From Candidatus Elarobacter sp. (GTDB taxonomy: Bacteria; Vulcanimicrobiota; Vulcanimicrobiia; Vulcanimicrobiales; Vulcanimicrobiaceae): a stretch of DNA of 7,016 nt. Below are positions 1 to 7,016 of the stretch, piece after piece. Each line of letters begins with the position of its first letter. The stretch's first letter is position 1. The notes beneath the pieces were generated by a model that saw nothing but the letters and a program-made list of their open reading frames with translations, had not been told where the DNA came from and searched no databases. Both the position numbers and the translations under genes were made by a program. The stretch is from positions 1 to 7,016 of the forward strand of contig JASLGJ010000013.1 of the NCBI GenBank assembly GCA_030150085.1. The letters run 5' to 3'.

Positions 1-92
1 GCGCACGCCAGCCCGGCGGCGAGCGCGCACGCCGCGCCGGGCGCGGCCAGGCGCGCCAGCCGTGCGGCGCGCCGAGCGAGAGCGGGAATCAC
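1..92 (-). CDS. 5' end of a divergent gene with a signal-peptide-like or membrane-anchor N-terminus (partial)
   Basis: Read on the minus strand from a GTG at 92–90, the frame stays open to the left window edge for 30 codons. The predicted start is [20 protein letters not shown]. An Arg-rich stretch (R7, R8, R11, R14) is followed by an Ala/Leu/Gly-rich stretch with Cys at 22 and 30. That layout resembles a signal peptide or a first membrane segment. A GGAGA ribosome-binding-site-like sequence lies at 107–103, ten bases upstream of the GTG. Third codon positions are mostly G or C, but in DNA this rich in GC that is weak evidence. The cysteines are not in a good lipobox, because position -3 is Gly. 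The function cannot be told from 30 residues. The gene would be divergent from the urease operon. Confidence 0.4.
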   Translation of the reverse strand, partial: MIPALARRAARLARLAAPGAACALAAGLAC

Positions 93-185
93 GCGGCTTG
101 GTTCTCCGCGCCGGCGCTCGTCCCATCGGCATGCCTTGGCCATTTGGCGACGGGATGGGCGCGCGGCCGTCGAATCGGTACGGCC
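93..185. promoter_or_regulatory. Short divergent intergenic region presumed to hold the urease operon promoter
   Basis: These 93 bases separate the putative leftward gene from ureA and must hold the operon promoter, unless transcription enters from outside the window. I see no convincing -35/-10 pair and no clear operator. The only relatively AT-rich patch is around 136–148, and it contains a short TGGCCA palindrome. No strong Shine-Dalgarno sequence precedes the ureA ATG. The regulatory role is inferred from position only. Confidence 0.25.
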
Positions 186-488
186 ATGCGGTTGACGGAC
201 GTGGAACGGGACAAGCTCCTGGTCAGCTACGCGGCGGAGCTGGCCTGGCGGCGGCGGGCGCGCGGGGTGCGGCTCAACCATCCCGAGGCGGTCGCGGTGA
301 TCGCCTCGTTCGTGTTCGAGGGCGCGCGCGACGGCGCCAGCGTGTCGGACCTGATGGACCGCGGGCGCAGCGTGCTCGGCCGGGCCGACGTGATGGACGG
401 CATCCCCGAGATGCTGCGCGAGGTGCAGGTCGAGGCGACCTTCCCCGACGGGAGCAAGCTGGTCACGATCCACGAGCCGATCCCGTGA
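186..488 (+). CDS. ureA: Urease subunit gamma
   Basis: This is the smallest of the three urease structural subunits. It assembles with UreB and UreC into the cytoplasmic enzyme that hydrolyses urea to ammonia and carbamate. The product is 100 residues, the normal family length, and matches the family from end to end. It begins [12 protein letters not shown], continues with [14 protein letters not shown] and [14 protein letters not shown], and ends with the block [19 protein letters not shown]. The ATG at 186 gives exactly the conserved N-terminus. A TTG at 144 in the same frame would add 14 residues foreign to the family. The stop overlaps the ureB GTG start by four bases (GTGA, 485–488), so ureB is probably translated by coupling. 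It is the first gene of the operon. Confidence 0.97.
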   Translation: MRLTDVERDKLLVSYAAELAWRRRARGVRLNHPEAVAVIASFVFEGARDGASVSDLMDRGRSVLGRADVMDGIPEMLREVQVEATFPDGSKLVTIHEPIP

Positions 489-768
489 TCCCGGGCGAGA
501 TCGTCGCCGCGCCCGGAACGATCGCCCTGCGCGCCGGGCGCGAGCGCGCGACGGTCGTGGTGAGCAACGGCGGCGACCGGCCGGTCCAGGTCGGCTCGCA
601 CGCGCACTTCGCCGAGGTGAACGCGGCGCTGGAGTTCGACCGCGCCGCCGCGCGGGGCATGTGCCTGGACGTCCCGGCCGGCACGGCGGTGCGCTTCGAG
701 CCGGGCATCGCGCGGCCGGTGGGGCTGGTCGCGTTCGGCGGCGAGCGGCGCGCGCCCGACGTGCAGCG

Positions 769-772
<4 letters not shown>
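485..772 (+). CDS. ureB: Urease subunit beta
   Basis: This is the second urease structural subunit, which packs against UreC and UreA in the trimer. From the GTG at 485 the product is 95 residues. It starts with the conserved (M)IPGEI and contains the hallmark blocks [17 protein letters not shown] (residues 30–46), [11 protein letters not shown] (49–59) and [11 protein letters not shown] (64–74). It ends soon after FGGERR, several residues before the usual C-terminus of about 101–105 residues. Residue 60 is Cys in GMCLD, where Arg is common. The open frame continues upstream to about 62, but that part is only ureA read in another frame. The 3' end overlaps ureC by ATGA (769–772). Confidence 0.96.
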
Positions 773-2481
<1,709 letters not shown>

Positions 2482-2494
2482 TGCTTCCGACGAG

Positions 2495-2499
2495 AAGGG
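2495..2499 (+). promoter_or_regulatory. Ribosome-binding site of ureE
   Basis: AAGGG lies ten bases upstream of the ureE ATG at 2510, inside the only gap of the operon. It supports that start over the ATG at 2481, which overlaps the ureC stop in another frame and meets a stop after 13 codons. It also suggests that ureE is initiated independently rather than by overlap coupling. Confidence 0.55.
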
Positions 2500-2509
2500 C
2501 TCGGATCCG

Positions 2510-2965
2510 ATGCTCGCCGTGATCGAGGCTCCGCTGGGCAACCTGGCGACGTTCGCGGTCGGCGCGCGCCGCATCGAGCGCGTGCCGGTGCGCAGCGACG
2601 ACTGCGCGAAGCGGCTGCTGCGGCTGGCGACCAGCGCCGGCGAGGTCGGGGTGCGCTTCGCCGGAAACGAGCGCTTGCGCGACGGGGACGTGGTGCACGC
2701 CGACGCGGAGCGGGTCGTCGCGGTCGCGGTCGAGCCGGACGACGTGCTGGTCGGGCGGCCGCCGACCATCGCGAGCGCGCTGGCGCTGGCGCACGCGCTG
2801 GGCAACCGCCACCTGCCGGTGCAGGTCGACGGCGACGCCGTGGTGGTGCGCTACGACCCGCTGCTGCCCGCGCTCTTCGCCGAGCACGGCGTGCCCTGCG
2901 AGCGCACGGCGCGCGTCGTCGCCGAGCCGTTCCGCCACGCCCACGCCCCGCACGGCCATGACTGA
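2510..2965 (+). CDS. ureE: Urease accessory protein UreE (nickel metallochaperone)
   Basis: UreE is a cytosolic dimeric nickel-binding protein that hands nickel to the UreD–UreF–UreG–apourease complex. The product is 151 residues. The N-terminal half shows the UreE pattern (KRLLRLATSAGEVGVRF, then LRDGDVVHAD). The C-terminal metal-binding half contains ALAHALGNRHLPVQVDGD (about residues 91–108), in which His101 corresponds to the dimer-interface nickel ligand (His96 of Klebsiella UreE). The tail carries only four histidines (143, 145, 148, 150 in [11 protein letters not shown]), a modest version of the long His-rich tail of some homologues. The last codons overlap the start of ureF by eight bases. 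No separate nickel uptake gene is present in the window. Confidence 0.94.
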   Translation: MLAVIEAPLGNLATFAVGARRIERVPVRSDDCAKRLLRLATSAGEVGVRFAGNERLRDGDVVHADAERVVAVAVEPDDVLVGRPPTIASALALAHALGNRHLPVQVDGDAVVVRYDPLLPALFAEHGVPCERTARVVAEPFRHAHAPHGHD

Positions 2966-3661
2966 CCGGCCGGCACTCGAACGAGCGGCCACGGCGGACC
3001 TGAGCGCGCTGCTGCAGCTCGCCGATGCCGCGTTTCCCGCCGGGGCGTTCGCGCACTCGTTCGGCCTGGAGACCGCGATCGCCGAAGACCGCGTGCGCGA
3101 CGAAGCGTCGCTGTCCGCCTGGCTGCGCGCGTACCTGCACGGGATCGCAGCGCCGATGGACGGGGCGGCGTTCGCGCTCGCGCTGCGCGACGGCATGGCC
3201 GTGGAGGCGCTGGACGACCGGATGGGCGCGGCGCAGGCGAACGCGGAGCTGCGGCGCGCGAACGCGCACCTGGCGCGCGCGACGCTGGCGACCTACGCGG
3301 CGATGGGGCTGGAGTCGGCCCGGCTGGCGGCCTATGCCGAAGCCATCGCGGCCGGGCGCTGCGAGGGGCAGCACGCGCTCGCGGCGGCGCTCGGCTACGG
3401 CGCGAGCGGCATCGGCTGGCGGGTCGCGCTGACCGCGCACTTCACCACGACGCTCGCCACGCTGGCCTCGGTCGCGGCGCGGGCGGTGCCGCTCGGGCAG
3501 CGCGCCGTCGCGCACGCGCGCTGGACGCTGCGCCCGGCGATCGAGGCGGCGGTCGAACGCGCCGCGGCGGCCCGCACCATCGACGACCTCGCCACCGGCG
3601 CGCCGCAGCTCGAGATCGACGGGCTGCGCCACCGCCTGCTCGACGGGAGACTGTTCGCCTC

Positions 3662-3665
<4 letters not shown>
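2958..3665 (+). CDS. ureF: Urease accessory protein UreF
   Basis: UreF is an all-helical chaperone that bridges UreD and the GTPase UreG in the urease activation complex. The product is 235 residues, a usual length. Diagnostic blocks are [21 protein letters not shown] (residues 18–38), [15 protein letters not shown], the [19 protein letters not shown] region in the middle, and the C-terminal end [20 protein letters not shown], which resembles the usual family ending with RLF-S. The protein is rich in Ala and Arg, as expected from the base composition. The ATG at 2958 lies inside the end of ureE (8-base overlap), and the stop overlaps the ureG start as GTGA (3662–3665). No strong ribosome-binding site is seen, so coupling to ureE translation is likely. 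Confidence 0.94.
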
Positions 3666-4269
<604 letters not shown>

Positions 4270-4273
<4 letters not shown>

Positions 4274-5013
4274 GCGCGGCGCGCGGGCCCGTGCCCGCCG
4301 CCGCCGGTGTGAACGCGGTGTGGCTGGAAGCCCGCGCGCGCGACGGGCGGACGGTCGTGGACCGCATCCGCACCACCGGCTTGTGCCGGGCCAGCCGGGC
4401 GTTTCACGAAGGGCCCGCGGCGCGCGTGGTGGTGAGCCAGCTCGGACCGGGCATGGTGCGCGGCGACGCGTTCGCCGCCGCCGGGGCGGTCGCGCGCGGC
4501 GCCCACCTGGTCGTCGCGGGCCAGATGGCGACCCGCGTGCTGTCGGGCCCCGATACCGTCACCAGCGCAGCGAGCTGGAGCATCGAGCCGGGCGCGACGC
4601 TGGAACTGCTGGCGGAGCCGACGCTGGTGTCCGCCGGCGCGGCCTACGAAGCGCGCACCGAGCTGCTGCTGCAGCCCGGCGCACGAGCGGTCGTGGTGGA
4701 AGTCGTGCGCCGCGAGCGCGGCGCGGCGCTGGCGGTCGCCACCGTGGCGCGCCGCGGCGAGCGGCTGGCCTGCGCGGACTCGCTCCGCTTCGCGGGGGAC
4801 GACGAGGAAACTTCGGCGACCGGCACGCTCCTGGTCTTCGGCGGCGCGAACCGCGCGGCGCTCGACCGGGCCCGCGGCGCGCACCCGGGCGTGCGGTTCG
4901 GCACCGACGTTCTGCGCGACGGCGACCTCCTCGCGCGGGCGGTCGGAACGAGCGTCTGGGACGTCCGCGCGGCGCTGCTCGCCTTGCGCGCCGCCGCGCT
5001 ACGGCCGTCGTGA
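4270..5013 (+). CDS. ureD: Urease accessory protein UreD (UreH)
   Basis: UreD is the scaffold that binds apourease and, with UreF and UreG, provides the path for nickel into the active site. The product is 247 residues from a GTG at 4270, slightly shorter than many homologues. UreD is the least conserved urease accessory protein. The family pattern is still visible in LGPGMVRGD (residues 58–66), GQMATRVL (84–91), [15 protein letters not shown] (104–118) and the strand-rich region to about 150. The call also rests on position, because this is the only accessory component missing from the rest of the operon. The start overlaps the ureG stop as GTGA. The last 15 bases overlap the convergent membrane-protein gene, leaving no room for a conventional terminator between them. 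Confidence 0.92.
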
Positions 5014-5247
5014 AGCCGGGGAGACCCGCGCTCTGCGCCAGTTCGCCCCCGCCAGCACGAAGCTGCCGAAAGCGACCAGGGCCAGGAGCGCGACGAGCGC
5101 CAGCTCGACGGCACCGTCCCCGCCGTCCGGGTCGATCCCCGAGATCGTCTCGATCCAGTCCGGGCGCAGCAGCGTAACGGCCAGCAGGGCCGAGCTCAGA
5201 AGCCCGAGACCGGCTTCGATCCAAAAGCGTTTGCCGAAGCGAGACAC
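4999..5247 (-). CDS. Small two-helix membrane protein of unknown function
   Basis: The product is 82 residues from a GTG start at 5247 and ends at a TAG at 5001–4999. A TTG 36 bases upstream could lengthen the frame by 12 residues, but a GGAGGT ribosome-binding site at 5260–5255, seven bases before the GTG, decides the shorter start. The protein begins MSRFGKRFWIEAGLG. Two hydrophobic segments, about residues 10–27 and 45–66, flank a polar loop with the motif PDWIE…GIDPDGGDGAVE. The C-terminus is basic ([13 protein letters not shown]). I associate the FGKRFWIE/PDWIE/DPDGGDGA-E layout with small uncharacterised membrane proteins widespread in bacteria, but I cannot assign a function. It converges on ureD with a 15-base overlap and diverges from the crystallin-domain gene. 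No link to urease is implied. Confidence 0.75.
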   Translation of the reverse strand: MSRFGKRFWIEAGLGLLSSALLAVTLLRPDWIETISGIDPDGGDGAVELALVALLALVAFGSFVLAGANWRRARVSPASRRP

Positions 5248-5254
5248 GTCAGGT

Positions 5255-5260
5255 ACCTCC
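5255..5260 (-). promoter_or_regulatory. Strong Shine-Dalgarno site of the small membrane protein
   Basis: On the minus strand this reads GGAGGT, followed by seven bases and the GTG at 5247–5245. It is the best ribosome-binding site in the window. It lies inside the frame that would be translated from the upstream TTG at 5283, which argues that the TTG is not the start. Confidence 0.7.
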
Positions 5261-5305
5261 AGCGAAGCCGTTCGAGCGTCCAACCGAGGGAGCGCCCGGC
5301 AGAAA

Positions 5306-5321
5306 GGAAGTTCCGGCTTCC
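5306..5321. repeat. Small inverted repeat in the divergent intergenic region
   Basis: GGAAG and CTTCC are separated by six bases (TTCCGG), giving a five-base-pair stem that does not extend further. It sits between two divergent genes, so a small operator half-site pair is possible. It is too short and has no T-run, so it is not a terminator candidate. It could be chance. Confidence 0.3.
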
Positions 5322-5333
5322 CACGGCTAGCGA

Positions 5334-5384
5334 TGCAACCGCCGGCTCGCTTTTACGACGCACGCGCGAACGCCCTGCAACCGC
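5334..5384. repeat. 9-base direct repeat upstream of the crystallin-domain gene
   Basis: TGCAACCGC occurs at 5334–5342 and again at 5376–5384, with starts 42 bases apart, close to four helical turns. The second copy ends just before the ribosome-binding site of the downstream gene. This spacing would suit tandem binding of one regulator on the same face of the DNA. Chance is possible in a region this size, and no known operator is recognised. Confidence 0.35.
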
Positions 5385-5388
5385 GCAC

Positions 5389-5395
5389 AAAGGAG
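5389..5395 (+). promoter_or_regulatory. Ribosome-binding site of the crystallin-domain gene
   Basis: AAAGGAG is followed by eight bases and then GTG at 5404, an ideal spacing. It decides between this GTG and the next in-frame GTG two codons later (5410), which would be 14 bases away. Confidence 0.7.
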
Positions 5396-5403
5396 ACGCT
5401 CGA

Positions 5404-7016
5404 GTGGCTGTGACCGTCTTTGCCGATGCGAACTTTGCCGGCCGGAGCAGAACGCTCGATATCGGCCAATACCGGTTCTCCACGCCCGACGACTTCAACG
5501 ACGTCATCTCGTCGCTCCGCGTACCCGCGGGCCTGGCCGCCGTGCTGTTCGAGGACGCGGACGACGGCGGCGGCTACGGACGATCGGTCGACTTCCTGGA
5601 AGACTGCCCCGACCTGTCGAAATACGGTTTCAACGACAAGACGTCGTTCGTCACGGTGTTCTCCACGGTGCGGCCGGGGTTCGTCTGGGTGCGCAACAGC
5701 ATCCAGAACGGCACGTTCGTCAGCGGGCACTGGGAGCGCGAGCGCGCGAGCGGACCGCCCCCGCCCAACCACACCGCGGTCGTCTCGCCGCCCCTGCCGC
5801 CGCACGCCGCCGCGCCCAAACCGACGGTCGTCCAAGTGACGGGCGGCCGCTCCGTCATCACGCAGATGGGCTCGCAGACCGCGCTGGACGCCTCCCAGTG
5901 GAGCCATGCCGTCACGCAGCAGATGGGGGTGATCGGGAGCGACTTCCGGGGCGTGGAGGAGATCGGGTCGGCCGCCTTCGAGCGCGCCTCGAACAACCCC
6001 GTGATCCCGGACTTCCTCAATTTCTGGTATCCCCAGAAGCAGCCCAACGACCACCGCAGCGTCGTCTACTTCAAGCGCACGCTGGCAGGCAAGCTGAAGG
6101 AATCGCACGTCTCGGAGATCACCGGCACCTACCAGGATTTCGACCTGAACATCGACATCACGCCCGACCCGCCCTACCAGTATTTGATCACCGACGCGCA
6201 CCCGCGCGAGTACACGGACATCATGCACGCGCAGTGGACGCTGAGCGCGCACCAGCTCGGCCAGCCGAACTGCGACGACGCCGCCAGCAAGGCCGAGTTC
6301 ACCTTCGTCGAAGCGGAGGTTCAGCCGAGCGCCGACGTCAACGGCACCACGCCGAAGACGCTGAACGGCCTGATCGCCGCGCGCGGCGGCAAGGGCATCT
6401 GCGTGTACGGGCCGTGGATCTACGACAAAGGCCACTGCTGCCATGCCGAGATCCACCCCTCGGAGCAGATCTGGTGGCGAGACGACGTCAACGACAACCA
6501 GAAGAAGTACACGTTCAGCGTCATCTGCGACGCCTCGAAGCGCTTTTGGTGGCGCGACCAGATGGACGACGGGACGAAGCTCAAGCCCTGGGGCGCGCCG
6601 CCGATCCGCGGCATCTTCGCCATCGCGTTCGAGACCCGCACCATCCAGCCCACGATCACGTTCGAGGTGTCCCACATCGACGACTACAACGTGGCCACCG
6701 TCCCGAACGCCAGCCCGACGTACGACCTCGTCTACGGCAACAAGGTGCTGGTGTCGTTCGTCCCGCACAACGCCGCATTCAAGGTCAGCTACGAGCACGT
6801 CGGCCTGGCCGGGATCGACCGGGTGCGGGGCTTCCTGGTCATCGAGACGACGGTCGGAACGGTGCGGCAAAAGGCGACGCACGTCACCGTCGGCGGTTCG
6901 ACCGTCACGATCCCGCCGGGAACGGACGTGAACGCGGTCGACCAGCGCTACGAGCGCCTCGCCTTCGAAAAAGTGGAAGGGCACTACATCTTCAGCGTGC
7001 TGCAGACCACGCCGCA
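5404..7016 (+). CDS. Multidomain protein with N-terminal beta/gamma-crystallin domain and unknown C-terminal region (partial, open at right edge)
   Basis: The frame is open from GTG 5404 to the window end, 537 codons without a stop. Residues 1–86 look like a beta/gamma-crystallin domain with two Greek-key motifs. The first is F6…G13-x-S15 with clamp NDVISS at 32–37. The second is F49…G59-x-S61 with clamp NDKTSF at 77–82. Such domains usually bind calcium or stabilise a fold. Residues about 91–114 contain FVWVRN…GHWERE, a Trp/Gly-type segment, and 115–142 form a Pro-rich linker. The remaining 395 or so residues are globular, rich in aromatic and acidic residues, and match nothing I can name. 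They include YFKRTL, TDAHPREYTDIM and the cluster GHCCHAEIHP (His344, Cys345, Cys346, His347, Glu349, His351). No signal peptide or membrane segment is visible, so the protein is either cytoplasmic or exported by another route. Base composition is clearly lower in GC than in the urease genes, but third codon positions remain G/C-rich. The function is unknown. Confidence 0.85.
   Translation, partial: MAVTVFADANFAGRSRTLDIGQYRFSTPDDFNDVISSLRVPAGLAAVLFEDADDGGGYGRSVDFLEDCPDLSKYGFNDKTSFVTVFSTVRPGFVWVRNSIQNGTFVSGHWERERASGPPPPNHTAVVSPPLPPHAAAPKPTVVQVTGGRSVITQMGSQTALDASQWSHAVTQQMGVIGSDFRGVEEIGSAAFERASNNPVIPDFLNFWYPQKQPNDHRSVVYFKRTLAGKLKESHVSEITGTYQDFDLNIDITPDPPYQYLITDAHPREYTDIMHAQWTLSAHQLGQPNCDDAASKAEFTFVEAEVQPSADVNGTTPKTLNGLIAARGGKGICVYGPWIYDKGHCCHAEIHPSEQIWWRDDVNDNQKKYTFSVICDASKRFWWRDQMDDGTKLKPWGAPPIRGIFAIAFETRTIQPTITFEVSHIDDYNVATVPNASPTYDLVYGNKVLVSFVPHNAAFKVSYEHVGLAGIDRVRGFLVIETTVGTVRQKATHVTVGGSTVTIPPGTDVNAVDQRYERLAFEKVEGHYIFSVLQTTP

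Noticed and set aside
5248..5283. TTG start at 5283 for the small membrane protein
   Set aside because: The GGAGGT site lies downstream of it, at the correct distance from the GTG at 5247. The extra 12 residues are not hydrophobic or family-like.
5306..5321. The inverted repeat as a transcription terminator
   Set aside because: The stem is only five base pairs, has no T-run, and lies between divergent genes where no terminator is expected.
5353..6984. 543-codon open frame on the minus strand over the right flank
   Set aside because: The opposite strand encodes a crystallin-domain protein with a good ribosome-binding site and clear motifs. The antisense product is low-complexity Arg/Val/Asp-rich sequence with no family features.

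Overview
The window holds a complete, compact urease operon on the + strand (186–5013). A 93-base gap separates it on the left from what looks like the 5' end of a divergent gene that runs off the left edge. To its right lie a small two-helix membrane protein gene on the - strand (4999–5247) and a large multidomain gene on the + strand that starts at 5404 and is still open at the right edge (7016). Base composition is very GC-rich (49 of 60 bases at 3241–3300 are G or C). GTG is a frequent start codon, and codon third positions are almost all G or C. This fits a high-GC actinobacterium-like organism, perhaps one of the deep lineages such as Thermoleophilia. That placement is inference only, and a high-GC proteobacterium is not excluded.

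Urease operon: the order is ureA-ureB-ureC-ureE-ureF-ureG-ureD(ureH). Every junction except ureC/ureE is an overlap: 4 bases at A/B, B/C, F/G and G/D, and 8 bases at E/F. The set can therefore be read as one translationally coupled transcript. UreA, UreB and UreC form the enzyme that hydrolyses urea to ammonia and carbamate. UreC keeps every metal ligand and catalytic residue of the family. UreD, UreF and UreG form the GTP-dependent maturation complex, and UreE delivers nickel. No nickel or urea transporter gene is visible in the window. Structural genes first and ureD last is the Bacillus-type layout; many proteobacteria start with ureD, and several well-known actinobacterial operons lack ureE.

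Right flank: a DUF-like membrane protein of about 82 residues is convergent with ureD and overlaps its 3' end by 15 bases. Its GTG start is fixed by a strong GGAGGT ribosome-binding site. A 156-base divergent intergenic region (5248–5403) carries a small inverted repeat and a 9-base direct repeat with a 42-base period. The last gene begins with a beta/gamma-crystallin-type domain with one canonical and one degenerate calcium clamp. A tryptophan-containing segment and a Pro-rich linker follow, then about 395 residues of unrecognised sequence carrying a striking His/Cys cluster (GHCCHAEIHP). It is the least ordinary gene here. It has no stop codon in the window, so a stop-to-stop ORF caller would miss it, and a long antisense open frame lies over it.
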